Notes under the pieces: model-generated
Seen by the model: only the letters and a program-made list of their open reading frames with translations
What the model was told of the DNA's origin: nothing
Database searches by the model: none
Shown here: piece by piece, positions 1-7,557 of the stretch
Numbering within the stretch: position 1 is the first letter of the stretch
How the letters are laid out: every line of letters begins with the position of its first letter
Assembly (NCBI GenBank): GCA_036003045.1
Contig: DASYSS010000065.1
Span: 1-64,000, forward strand
Source of the DNA: Gemmatimonadaceae bacterium
GTDB taxonomy: Bacteria; Gemmatimonadota; Gemmatimonadetes; Gemmatimonadales; Gemmatimonadaceae
Reading direction: 5' to 3'
Length of the DNA stretch: 64,000 nucleotides
Made by a program: the position numbers and the translations under genes

Positions 1-397
1 GCTCCTTGAAGATCGCGCGCGCTTCGTCCTTGCTCGTCGGACCGTACGGCTCGAGGCGAATGCCCAATGGTCCGACGGCTCCAGCGACGAGCGCGCGCCC
101 GTCGGCCGCGTCGCGCGCGACTTTCGCGGCGGCGCGATTCAACTCTTTCACCTGATCCTGCAAGCCGTGCTGCACGAGCTTCACGCGATTCGCGCCGAAA
201 CTGTTCGTCTCGATCACGTCGGCGCCCGCCTTCACGTACTGCGCGTGAATATCGCGCACGAGGTCGGGCGCCCTGACGTTCAGCTCGTCGTAGCACTGGT
301 TGATGAACACGCCCTTGCTGTAGAGCATCGTGCCCATCGCGCCGTCGAACACGACGATGGAGTCCGGGTCGAGCAGCCGTTCGATCGTCGCGTTCAT
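1..397 (-). CDS. Bifunctional homocysteine S-methyltransferase / methylenetetrahydrofolate reductase, N-terminal part
   Basis: The gene starts at an ATG at 397 and runs leftward out of the window, so only about 132 codons are visible. The protein begins MNATIERLLDPDSIVVFDG and contains DGAMGTML and DVIETNSFGANR, which are the opening motifs of the homocysteine-binding (pterin-independent methyltransferase) fold. In the YitJ-type family this domain is followed by a MetF-like flavin domain; that half would lie outside the window, so the bifunctional call is an inference from the short linker-free N-terminus. The start codon overlaps the metH stop as ATGA (394-397), so it is translationally coupled to metH and probably shares its SAM riboswitch. 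It could instead be a stand-alone homocysteine methyltransferase. Confidence 0.8.
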   Translation of the reverse strand, partial: MNATIERLLDPDSIVVFDGAMGTMLYSKGVFINQCYDELNVRAPDLVRDIHAQYVKAGADVIETNSFGANRVKLVQHGLQDQVKELNRAAAKVARDAADGRALVAGAVGPLGIRLEPYGPTSKDEARAIFKE

Positions 398-3300
398 CGG
401 GCGCTTCCCTCACCGCGGACGGCGTAGTACTTCGCTTGCGGGTGATGGACGATGATCGCCGCGGTGCTCTGTTCCGGGATCAGCTGAAACGCGCTCGTGA
501 GTTGCATGCCGAGCGACTGCTCGGCGGGCAGAATCTTGAAGAGCTGCGCGTGGTCCTCGAGATCCGGACAGGCGCCGTAGCCCCACGAGTATCGTTTTCC
601 CTGGCCCCCGGGCACGCCCAGATCGTGTCGAAGCTTCCGGTGCATCCACTCGGCGACCGCCTCCGCCGTTTCGACGGCGAGGCCGTGGCCGTAGAACGCT
701 TCCGTGTATTCGCCGGAGGTCTGAAGCGATTGGAACCGCTCGGTCGCCGCGTCGCCGACAGTCACCACCTGAAATCCGACGACGTCCACGTCGCTCGAGT
801 CGACCGATCGAAAGTAGTCCGCGATGCACAGACGGTCGCGCCCTTCCTGCCGGGGGAAGTGGAAGCGCGCGATCTCGCGCGTCGTGCCGTCTCGGGAAAA
901 GGCGTCCGGGTCGTAGATGATGACGTCATTGCCGCTCGATTGGGCCGGGAAGAGACCGTAGACCGCCCGCGGCCGCAACCAGCCGTCGCACTTCGCGGAT
1001 TCCTGGAGACGGGCGCGCGTCGGCTCGAATTCGCGGACCGCGGCTTCGTACGCTTCGCCGGAGCCGCGCGCCCCCCACTGCAAGCGATACAGCTCGTCGA
1101 GATCGAGCAGCGAAAAGACCTCGTCGAGCGGAATGTCTTCGATCGTTCGCACGCCGTAGAACGGCGCGGTTGGAATCGGGTTGTCGGCGTTGACGTCGCT
1201 CCGTTGGCCGGCGGCCGAGCCGGCGGCGACGTCCTTGCCGACTGTCGTCGAGAGAAACTTGTCGGTGCGCGCGTCGTCGAGGAGGCGCGCCAGGAACTGC
1301 GTGCGCGTTTCGCTGTCCTGGAGTCGGTCCATCGTCTCCAGCCCTTCGAACGCGTCCTTACAATAGAAGACGCCCGAATCGTACGCCCGCTCGCCCTCCA
1401 CGAACAACGCGCGCCTTCCGAAGCGCCGGTTGATCGCCGCCCCGCCGATGAGCACGGGAATCTTGAGTCCGCGGCGGTCGAGCTCCTGCACGCAGAGCGG
1501 CATCTGCTTCGACGTCGAGACCAGCAGCGCCGAGAGGCCGATCGCGTCCGCGTCTACCTCGAGCGCCTTCTCGATGATCGTGTTGACCGGCACCTGCTTG
1601 CCGAGGTCGAAGACCGTGTAGCCGTTGTTGGAGAGAATCGTGCTGACGAGCGACTTGCCGATGTCGTGCACATCGCCATAGACCGTCGCCAGCACCACGC
1701 GGCCCTTGGTGTAGCCCTCGGCGCGCTCCAAGAACTGCTCGAGGTGTTTCACCGCTCTCTTCATCACCTCGGCCGACTGCAACACGAACGGCAGAATCAG
1801 CTCGCCGGCGCCGAACTTGTCGCCGACTTCCTTCATCGCGGGAAGCAGGACGTCGTTGAGCACGCGCACCGGCTGTTCGCGCACGCCCGCCGCGTCGAGA
1901 GCCGCCTCGATGCCGTCCTTCTTGCGGTGCACGACCATGTAGTGAACGCGCTGATCCGTCGACATCGATGCGGTCGGATCTTCGGCCTCGGCCGCGCGCG
2001 CGGTGCCGCCGCCCGTCCGCGATTCGAAGTGCTCGATGAAGCGCTGGAGCGCGTCCGGGCGCCGATTGAACACGAGATCGTCGGCGAGCGAGCGTTCCTC
2101 GGCTGGAATCTCGGCGTATGGCTGGACGTGCGCCGGGTTCACGATCGCCATGTCGAGCCCGGCCTCGACACAGTGATGCAGGAACACGGAGTTCAACACC
2201 GCGCGTGCTTCGGGGGTGAGGCCGAAGCTTACGTTCGAAACGCCGAGGCTCGTGAAGACCCCGGGCAATTCGCGCTTGATGAGCCGAATGCCCTCGATCG
2301 TCTCGACGGCCGATTCGACCCACTCCTGGTCGCCCGTCGCGAGCGTGAACGTGAGGTCGTCGTAGATGAGGTCCTGCGCGGCCAGTCCGTACTCGCCGAC
2401 GACGATGTCGTAAATCTTTTTCGCGACCTCGAGCTTTCGTTCGCGCGTCTTGGCCATGCCGATCTCGTCGATCGTGAGGGCGACGAGTGCCGCGCCATAG
2501 CGCTTGGCGAGCGGAACGACCGTATCGATGCGCTTGCGGCCGTTCTCCATGTTGATGGAGTTGATGATGCCGCGGCCCGGAATCGCTTCGAGCGCTCGCT
2601 GCACGACTGACGCTTCCGTCGAGTCGACCATGATGGGCGTCTCGACGGTCATCGACAGCAGCTTCACGACCTTCGCCATCTGCTCGGCTTCGTCGGCGCG
2701 CTCGGTGAGGGCGACGCAGACGTCGAGGACGTGCGCGCCGGACTCGACCTGCTCGCGCGCGACGTCGCCGATCCCCTCGTAGTCGTCGGCGAGGAGGAGT
2801 CGTTTCACCTTGCGCGAGCCCTGCGAGTTCACTCGCTCGCCGATGAGGAGCGGCTTCGGGTTCTGGTCGAAGTCGATCGCGCGCATCGCCGACGACGCGC
2901 GCGGAACCCGCGAGCCGCGGACGCCGCCGGTCGCCGGGGCAGTCTTTGCCTCCGGTGGCTTTGCGCGCGTTGCCGCTCGCACGCGATCGACGATCGCCGC
3001 GAGATGCTCCGGCCTCGTGCCGCAGCAGCCGCCGACGATTCGCACGCCGAACTGCTCGACGAACTCGCCGAGCATGTCGGCCATCGGCGCGGGCTCGAGC
3101 GGGTAGATCGCGTCGCCGGTACCGGTGTTGAGCGGCAGGCCGGCGTTCGGAATGCACGAGACGGGGCGCGACGCGTTCCCCGCCAGATAGCGGATGGGCT
3201 CGCGCATGTGCTCAGGGCCAGTCGAACAATTGAGCCCGATGATGTCGATGGGCAGGGCTTCGAGGGTCGTCATGGCGCTGGCGATGTCCGTGCCGAGCAG

Positions 3301-3960
3301 CATGCGGCCGCTCGTGTCGAGCGTCACCTGCGCTTGAACGGGCACGCGGCGTCCGATCTCGTCGAACAACCGCTGAAAGCCGGCGATCGCCGCCTTTACT
3401 TCGAGGATGTCCTGCGCGGTCTCGATCAGCAGGACGTCTACGCCGCCTTCTACGAGATACTTCGCTTGCGCGTAGTAGTTCTCTTCCAGCTCCGCGAATG
3501 TCGTGTTGGAGAGAACCGGGTCGCTGCTCGACAGGAGCAGCCCCGTCGGCCCGATCGAACCGGCGACGAAGCGCGGGCGTTCCGGAGTCGCATACTTGTC
3601 GCACGCGGCGCGCGCGAGCTTCGCGGCGGTGACGTTCAGCTCGCGGGTCTTTTCCTCGATCCCCCATTCGCGCAGCCGGTGCGGCGTCGATTGGAACGTG
3701 CAAGTCTCGACGACGTCGCAGCCGACCTCGAGGAACGACTCATGAATCGACTGGATGATGTCCGGGCGGGTGAGGACCAGGTGGTCGTTGCACCCCTCGA
3801 GCGACTTGCCGCCGAAGTCTTGTTCGGTCGGGTGATGGCGCTGGATGTTGGTCCCCATCGCGCCGTCGAACACGACCACGCCGCGCGCGACCGCCGCGAG
3901 ATACGCGGACTGGGTCACGCCGGCGGTCGGCTGCTCGGTACGGGAGGACGTCTCAGCCAT
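394..3960 (-). CDS. metH: Cobalamin-dependent methionine synthase
   Basis: MetH transfers the methyl group of methyltetrahydrofolate to homocysteine through cob(I)alamin. The 1188-residue protein has the full module order: homocysteine domain (about 25-330, zinc ligands in LNCSTG near 245 and GGCCGT near 312-313), pterin domain (about 365-640, MVDSTE, INSINMENG), B12 cap and Rossmann domain (about 670-880) with the cobalamin-ligand motif DVHDIG at 763-768, and a C-terminal reactivation domain (about 930-1188) ending near QSTAAIIVHHPQAKYY. Usual length for the family is about 1150-1230. I chose the ATG at 3960 because AAAGGG lies 8 bases upstream (3969-3974). An in-frame TTG at 3984 would sit inside the U-tract of the upstream terminator. 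The stop overlaps the next gene by ATGA. Confidence 0.97.
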   Translation of the reverse strand: MAETSSRTEQPTAGVTQSAYLAAVARGVVVFDGAMGTNIQRHHPTEQDFGGKSLEGCNDHLVLTRPDIIQSIHESFLEVGCDVVETCTFQSTPHRLREWGIEEKTRELNVTAAKLARAACDKYATPERPRFVAGSIGPTGLLLSSSDPVLSNTTFAELEENYYAQAKYLVEGGVDVLLIETAQDILEVKAAIAGFQRLFDEIGRRVPVQAQVTLDTSGRMLLGTDIASAMTTLEALPIDIIGLNCSTGPEHMREPIRYLAGNASRPVSCIPNAGLPLNTGTGDAIYPLEPAPMADMLGEFVEQFGVRIVGGCCGTRPEHLAAIVDRVRAATRAKPPEAKTAPATGGVRGSRVPRASSAMRAIDFDQNPKPLLIGERVNSQGSRKVKRLLLADDYEGIGDVAREQVESGAHVLDVCVALTERADEAEQMAKVVKLLSMTVETPIMVDSTEASVVQRALEAIPGRGIINSINMENGRKRIDTVVPLAKRYGAALVALTIDEIGMAKTRERKLEVAKKIYDIVVGEYGLAAQDLIYDDLTFTLATGDQEWVESAVETIEGIRLIKRELPGVFTSLGVSNVSFGLTPEARAVLNSVFLHHCVEAGLDMAIVNPAHVQPYAEIPAEERSLADDLVFNRRPDALQRFIEHFESRTGGGTARAAEAEDPTASMSTDQRVHYMVVHRKKDGIEAALDAAGVREQPVRVLNDVLLPAMKEVGDKFGAGELILPFVLQSAEVMKRAVKHLEQFLERAEGYTKGRVVLATVYGDVHDIGKSLVSTILSNNGYTVFDLGKQVPVNTIIEKALEVDADAIGLSALLVSTSKQMPLCVQELDRRGLKIPVLIGGAAINRRFGRRALFVEGERAYDSGVFYCKDAFEGLETMDRLQDSETRTQFLARLLDDARTDKFLSTTVGKDVAAGSAAGQRSDVNADNPIPTAPFYGVRTIEDIPLDEVFSLLDLDELYRLQWGARGSGEAYEAAVREFEPTRARLQESAKCDGWLRPRAVYGLFPAQSSGNDVIIYDPDAFSRDGTTREIARFHFPRQEGRDRLCIADYFRSVDSSDVDVVGFQVVTVGDAATERFQSLQTSGEYTEAFYGHGLAVETAEAVAEWMHRKLRHDLGVPGGQGKRYSWGYGACPDLEDHAQLFKILPAEQSLGMQLTSAFQLIPEQSTAAIIVHHPQAKYYAVRGEGSAR

Positions 3961-3968
3961 CGGAAGTG

Positions 3969-3974
3969 CCCTTT
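3969..3974 (-). promoter_or_regulatory. Ribosome binding site fixing the metH start
   Basis: On the minus strand AAAGGG ends 8 bases before the ATG at 3960. It lies just past the terminator U-tract, so only read-through transcripts carry it. This favours ATG 3960 over the upstream in-frame TTG at 3984. Confidence 0.7.
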
Positions 3975-3980
3975 GGGGAA

Positions 3981-4015
3981 ACAAAGAAAAATGCCCGCAA
4001 CGCTAGCGCTCGGGC
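3981..4015 (-). terminator. Terminator hairpin of the metH leader
   Basis: On the minus strand GCCCG and CGGGC (within 3993-4015) enclose a further partly paired segment around AGCG/CGTT, and the hairpin is followed by ATTTTTCTTTG (3982-3992). It sits 3 bases after the riboswitch core and before the metH ribosome binding site. That is the expected place for a ligand-controlled intrinsic terminator. Its role as the expression platform is inferred. Confidence 0.75.
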
Positions 4016-4018
4016 TGG

Positions 4019-4069
4019 CGCTTTAGCGGAATGTTTAACGTGGCCGCAAGTTGCCGAAAATCGCCACGG
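4019..4069 (-). promoter_or_regulatory. SAM-II (SAM-alpha) riboswitch
   Basis: Read on the minus strand, this 51-base stretch matches the SAM-II consensus in order: the P1 5' strand CGTGGC followed by GATTT, the CTTGC block, the P1 3' strand GCCACG followed directly by TTAAACA, and the 3' block CGCTAAAG. P1 is a perfect 6-bp pair (4063-4068 with 4037-4042). The pseudoknot can form between CGG(C)AA in the loop and TTCCG just before CTAAAG, with one bulged C. SAM-II binds S-adenosylmethionine and usually shuts off methionine or SAM synthesis genes. Here it precedes metH and a terminator hairpin, so SAM is predicted to stop transcription. The match was made by eye and no covariance model was run. 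Confidence 0.88.
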
Positions 4070-4110
4070 ACAGTTGTCCTTGTAGTCTAACGCCCTTGAA
4101 AGGACGATGG

Positions 4111-5688
4111 CTAGCCCGATTTCGTTGCGCCGTTCGCCGCGAGGGCGTGGATTCGAACGTCGCGGGGAGGCTGCACAGGTTGCGGCGCGGCGCGGAGATA
4201 CGCGATCAGCGCGTCCAAATCGGTGATGTCCACCGATTGCGACGAAATCGGCTGGCCGGGGAATCCCAGTCCACTCCCGCCCGTGAGCATGAAATCGTTG
4301 ATGACGATCGTGTACGTGGCGGCGTCGTCGAACGGGCTCCCGTCGGCCAGCGTGAGGGACGTGATTCGCGACCCCGCCGGCCGGGCTGGATCGAACATCA
4401 GATGCACCCCGCCGAGCCATGCACTGGGCTTTCTGCCGCTCACCGAGCGCTCGAAGTAGCGGCGCATGTCGGCGCCTTTGGCCGTGAGCTTGTAAAGAAC
4501 GTTGCCGAACGGCTGCACCTCGAAGACGTGCGAGTAGTTCGCGAGGCCTTTCTTGAGCGCCGCGCGAACGCCGCCGTGGTTCATCATCGCGAAGTCGGCG
4601 TGTCCGGCGGCGCGCATCGCGTCGGCGACGAGGTCGCCCAACGGCGATTCGTCCGTTCCCGGCATGTCCTCGGCGATCGTCGCGACGCGCTCGCCGGCGC
4701 GCTCGGCGACGGCGGAAACCGCGGCGCTCACGTCACCAGCGACGGCGGCGTCGGCCTGGATCGAGTCGGGGAAGACATTGCGGACTTCGTGGCGCGTCGC
4801 GTTCGACCGGTCGAGCGGAATGTCGACGACGTCGATCGCCGAGCCGTGCGAGTACGCCTGCACGATCGGCACGCCGTTGATCACCGTATTGACGAGCGAA
4901 TGCGAGTGGCCGGCGACGACCGCGTCGACGTGTTGCTTGAGCGATCGCACCATGTCGAAGATCTCGCCGTTGCAAGCGCCCGATCCGTTGGCGTCGCAGA
5001 ACCCGCCGGCGTGCGCGAGGACGATGACGGTGTTCGCGCCGCGTCGGCGAAGGTCGGCCGTGAGACTGTCGACGATCGGCGCCGGATCGTCGAAGCGCAG
5101 CCCCGCGATGTTGCTGGCCTTCGCCGCGGTCTCTGTCGATCGCGTGATGATGCCGATGATGCCGATCGTGAACGGACCGCGCGTGACGATGGTGTCGTCG
5201 CGGATCCACGGCACGTCGCGACCGTCGGTGAAGCGCACGTTTGCGGCGAGAACGTCGTAGTGTTCGTCGCGCATGCGCGCACGTAGCGTATCCGTTCCCC
5301 AGTCGAACTCGTGGTTCCCGAGCGCCGCCGCCGTGTAGCCCAGGTGATTGTAGATGCCCGAAACGGGGCGGCCGTACGCGAGGTTCGACGCCAGCGTTCC
5401 CTGGAACTCGTCGCCGCCGTCCACGAGGACCCACTGGCAGTCGGGCGCCGCGCATTCGCCTTCGGCGCGTTCGATCGTCGCGGCCAGCGCGGCGGCGCCG
5501 CCGCGCAGCACGCCGCGCGTGTCGCGACGCGGTTCGAGCGCACCGTGAAAGTCGTTCGTTCCGATGACTCGAAGGCGCGCCTCGGGGCGGGCGGGGCGCT
5601 GTAACGAAACGTGCCGCCCTGCCACTCCGAGCGGACCCAGCGCTAGCGCGAGCAAACCCGTCCGCAGCGTCGTCGCCAGGTCGCGCAT
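4111..5688 (-). CDS. Secreted 5'-nucleotidase / UshA-family metallophosphoesterase
   Basis: The 525-residue protein opens with a hydrophobic signal-like segment (about 8-25). It has the metallophosphoesterase motifs of the UshA family in order: GTNDFHGALEP (about 43-53), VDGGDEFQG, GNHEFDWG, and VAGHSHS for the last metal ligands. A C-terminal 5'-nucleotidase domain (about 330-510) carries the substrate motifs NHGGVRAAL and GGSGLGFPG. Such enzymes hydrolyse nucleotides, UDP-sugars or cyclic nucleotides in the periplasm to salvage phosphate and nucleosides; the exact substrate cannot be told. It lies upstream of the metH leader on the same strand, but the riboswitch and terminator separate the two, so I treat it as its own unit. 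Confidence 0.9.
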   Translation of the reverse strand: MRDLATTLRTGLLALALGPLGVAGRHVSLQRPARPEARLRVIGTNDFHGALEPRRDTRGVLRGGAAALAATIERAEGECAAPDCQWVLVDGGDEFQGTLASNLAYGRPVSGIYNHLGYTAAALGNHEFDWGTDTLRARMRDEHYDVLAANVRFTDGRDVPWIRDDTIVTRGPFTIGIIGIITRSTETAAKASNIAGLRFDDPAPIVDSLTADLRRRGANTVIVLAHAGGFCDANGSGACNGEIFDMVRSLKQHVDAVVAGHSHSLVNTVINGVPIVQAYSHGSAIDVVDIPLDRSNATRHEVRNVFPDSIQADAAVAGDVSAAVSAVAERAGERVATIAEDMPGTDESPLGDLVADAMRAAGHADFAMMNHGGVRAALKKGLANYSHVFEVQPFGNVLYKLTAKGADMRRYFERSVSGRKPSAWLGGVHLMFDPARPAGSRITSLTLADGSPFDDAATYTIVINDFMLTGGSGLGFPGQPISSQSVDITDLDALIAYLRAAPQPVQPPRDVRIHALAANGATKSG

Positions 5689-5710
5689 GTGTGGGTGCTC
5701 GGAAAAGGGA

Positions 5711-6124
5711 CTACGCGCGCGGAAGGCGCTCGCGGCTCGAATCGTCGAAGCCGCGACCGGTCGTCTTGGCGCGCTCGCCCACGTGCTGCACGAGCGCGAT
5801 GAGACGATTTCGCTCGAGCGGGAGTGTGAGGTCGGCGAGCACCGCGCGCTGCAACGTCGGCGACAGCGCCGCGGACCCCGATGTCCCGGCTCTATACAGC
5901 ACGAGAGCGCCGCCCGGAGCCAACGGAACGTTCAGCGTCTCTCCGGTCGACTCCGACGCCAGCCCATGACTCACGATCGCGATGAGGGGCGCCTGCTGCG
6001 TCGCCATCTCGCGCGCCTCGTGAAGCGTGTGCACCACCGATGTCGTGAGCCCAAGCGCCGCGAATGATTGCGCCAGACCTTCCAGCAGCGGGGTCTCTGT
6101 ACCGACCAAGAGAATTTGCGTCAT
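5711..6124 (-). CDS. Receiver-like protein of unknown function
   Basis: I use the ATG at 6124, which gives 137 residues beginning MTQILLVGTETPLLEGLAQS. The alternating hydrophobic strands and helices (ILLVG, TTSVVHTLHEAREM, APLIAIVSHG, GALVLYRAG) resemble a response-regulator receiver fold. The usual acidic pair after strand 1 and the phospho-acceptor Asp after strand 3 are not evident: IAIVSHGLA stands where a DxxxP-type segment would be. It may be a pseudo-receiver that is not phosphorylated. A longer frame upstream to 6277 lies over the YggU coding region and is rejected. No function can be assigned. Confidence 0.6.
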   Translation of the reverse strand: MTQILLVGTETPLLEGLAQSFAALGLTTSVVHTLHEAREMATQQAPLIAIVSHGLASESTGETLNVPLAPGGALVLYRAGTSGSAALSPTLQRAVLADLTLPLERNRLIALVQHVGERAKTTGRGFDDSSRERLPRA

Positions 6125-6143
6125 TGTTCCGGCGGCAGGACCG

Positions 6144-6446
6144 TCATCGAGCCCCGCCTTCGACGACGGCGCGGATCGCGACGTCTGTGACTCCTTCGAT
6201 CTCGACGATCTTCGATCGCGAGTGTTCGCCCGCGAGAATTCTAATCGAGCGCCGTGCGACTGCGAAGGTGTGGGCAAGCAATTTCACGAGCTCCTCGTTC
6301 GCCGCGCCGTCGACCGGCGGCGCACTAAGCCGCACCTTCAAGGCTTCGCCGTGAACTCCGACGATTTCGCTCCGTGGTGCGCGCGGCTGCACGTGAATCG
6401 CCAACCGAGCTCGACCCTTCGATACGTCCACCCGCAACGGACTCAC
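6144..6446 (-). CDS. yggU: YggU/DUF167 family protein
   Basis: The 100-residue protein has the compact DUF167 fold signature: RLAIHVQPRAPRSEIVG, then LKVRLSAPPVDGAANEEL, then GEHSRSKIVEIEG. I take the GTG at 6446 as the start because it overlaps the stop of the YggT gene as GTGA (6443-6446) and gives the usual family length. The molecular role of this family is not known. The YggT-YggU order is widely conserved in bacteria, which supports both calls. Confidence 0.88.
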   Translation of the reverse strand: MSPLRVDVSKGRARLAIHVQPRAPRSEIVGVHGEALKVRLSAPPVDGAANEELVKLLAHTFAVARRSIRILAGEHSRSKIVEIEGVTDVAIRAVVEGGAR

Positions 6447-7018
6447 GGAATGCCTAGGATGCTCTGCAACAAACTGAGCAAGAGCCATGCGATGATCGGC
6501 GTGATGTCGATTGGCCCGAGGCTCGGAATCAGCCTGCGCAGCGGTGCGATCATCCATTCGGTCAAGATGTACGACCAGCGGACCCAGCGCGAATATGGCG
6601 AAATCGGCAGCCACGACGAAATGACTCGTACCAGAAGGGCGACCTTGAGCACCGAAAACGCCCATGAGGCCAGCAGCATTGGCAGCGCGCGCGGAACCCT
6701 GGCGACATAAACCACCTGAGCGAGGAGACCGCCGAAAAGATTCAACGCGCTCACGAGCAAAATGCCGAACACCGCGTAGCCGACGATCATCCAGAGCGGC
6801 GCCGCCGACGGAACGCCACCGGCCCGAAGGATCACCCGCTCGACGGGCGACATGAGCGGGTCGATCCGGGCGCGCGCGAATCGCGCGCTCCGACTGAAGG
6901 GACTGACCCGGCGGGTCCGAACCGCCCAGTCGAGAACGCAGGCGACGGCGACGAGGCCGCCGATGGCGAGCAACACCATTTTCACGCCAACGACGAATGC
7001 GTCGAAACCGGCTGCCAT
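6443..7018 (-). CDS. yggT: YggT family integral membrane protein
   Basis: The 191-residue protein starts at ATG 7018 (MAAGFDAFVVGVKM). It has an N-terminal membrane helix (about 10-30), then helices at about 78-100, 112-135 and 165-190. The YggT signature appears twice in degenerate form: ALNLFGGLLAQVVYVA, then RVISSWLPISPYS with LTEWMIAPLRRLIPSLGPIDITPI. The family is implicated in membrane homeostasis and osmotic tolerance, and the E. coli member is poorly characterised. It overlaps yggU by 4 bases. Its 109-base region back to hairpin A is the presumed leader. Confidence 0.88.
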   Translation of the reverse strand: MAAGFDAFVVGVKMVLLAIGGLVAVACVLDWAVRTRRVSPFSRSARFARARIDPLMSPVERVILRAGGVPSAAPLWMIVGYAVFGILLVSALNLFGGLLAQVVYVARVPRALPMLLASWAFSVLKVALLVRVISSWLPISPYSRWVRWSYILTEWMIAPLRRLIPSLGPIDITPIIAWLLLSLLQSILGIP

Positions 7019-7127
7019 GTTCACGCGCGAAAACTGGACGACCCTGGTGAGCGCAGCAAGCCGCAACCCGCGCGCTCAGCGCGCTCCATCCGATGGACTG
7101 CGCATGAACCGGTCACGCGCCGAGCCG

Positions 7128-7208
7128 CCCGGGGTCTTCCGCGCGACCAGTCCAATGCTGCCGACACTGCCCGGCAGCATTGCCTCGGCTCGCGCTCCAG
7201 ACCCCGGG
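7128..7208 (-). ncRNA. Structured leader element A (large hairpin)
   Basis: On the minus strand this folds into one long hairpin. The outer stem is CCCGGGGTCT with AGACCCCGGG (7199-7208 / 7128-7137, 10 bp, perfect). The middle stem is GCGCGA with TCGCGC (7190-7195 / 7141-7146). The inner stem is CAATGCTGCCG with CGGCAGCATTG (7172-7182 / 7153-7163, 11 bp, perfect), and the loop is GGCAGTGT. GGA faces GGA between the outer and middle stems, and GCCGAGG faces GACTGG between the middle and inner stems. The same loops recur in element B with different stem sequences. It may be a leader RNA of yggT. It could also act as DNA, for example a REP-like palindrome. Confidence 0.6.
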
Positions 7209-7350
7209 ACGTCTCGACGCTGCCTCTCTGTGTGGTCGCGCTCGCGGGGGCGTGGTCACATTCGCGATTGTGCCGACTCGGTGCCGATCGATCATGCGCG
7301 CGCCCAGTTGGCTTGGCGGATCCATCAGGACGCAATCATTGATGAGTGAC

Positions 7351-7447
7351 GGGTGGGACTGTTCGGAGCGGAGCCGAGGCAGTATCGCCGGGCAGTGTCG
7401 GGCAGTGTCGGCAATACTGCACTGGTCCGCGGAGAACAGTCCCACCC
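7351..7447 (+). ncRNA. Structured leader element B (large hairpin)
   Basis: On the plus strand the outer stem is GGGTGGGACTGTTC with GAACAGTCCCACCC (7351-7364 / 7434-7447, 14 bp, perfect). The middle stem is GCGGA with TCCGC (7368-7372 / 7426-7430). The inner stem is CAGTATCGCCG with CGGCAATACTG, with a single C-A mismatch. The internal loops GGA/GGA and GCCGAGG/CACTGG match element A. The terminal loop holds GGCAGTGT twice, as if 10 bases had been duplicated. It ends 110 bases before the EVE gene. Stem sequences differ from A while pairing is kept, which argues for selection on structure. Confidence 0.6.
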
Positions 7448-7557
7448 CGAACGTCGTTAACGGATGGCAGTTCCGCCCGGAGAGTGCGGTAAAGCATTGT
7501 CGGCGGAAACCGGAGGCTCTTAGACTGAGTGCGACCAATCGCCCATACCGCCCATCC

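Larger units (their letters stand above)
7019..7557. other. Divergent non-coding region between yggT and the EVE gene
   Basis: This 539-base gap has no gene I can support. It holds two related large hairpins (7128-7208 read leftward, 7351-7447 read rightward) separated by 142 bases that should contain divergent promoters, although I see no convincing -35/-10 pair there. The hairpins end 109 and 110 bases before the start codons of yggT and the EVE gene. A smaller pair, TTCCGCC with GGCGGAA, lies between hairpin B and the EVE start. The open frame through this region on the plus strand lacks any recognisable protein motif. Confidence 0.7.

Noticed and set aside
436-2610. Very long open frame opposite metH
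   Set aside because: It is an antisense shadow caused by GC-rich codon bias. The translation is Arg/Ala/Val/Asp-rich with no motifs.
3961-3984. TTG start of metH at 3984
   Set aside because: It lies in the U-tract of the leader terminator and has no ribosome site. ATG 3960 has AAAGGG at a good distance.
7351-7447. T-box riboswitch suggested by GGGTGGGAC in element B
   Set aside because: The matching position in element A has a different sequence, the ACCGCG part of the T-box is missing, and neither gene is an amino-acid or tRNA gene.
7180-7557. N-terminal extension of the EVE protein through the intergenic region on the plus strand
   Set aside because: The frame runs straight through hairpin B, and its residues show no domain or composition like the rest of the protein. 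The ATG at 7558 gives a normal tail and domain.
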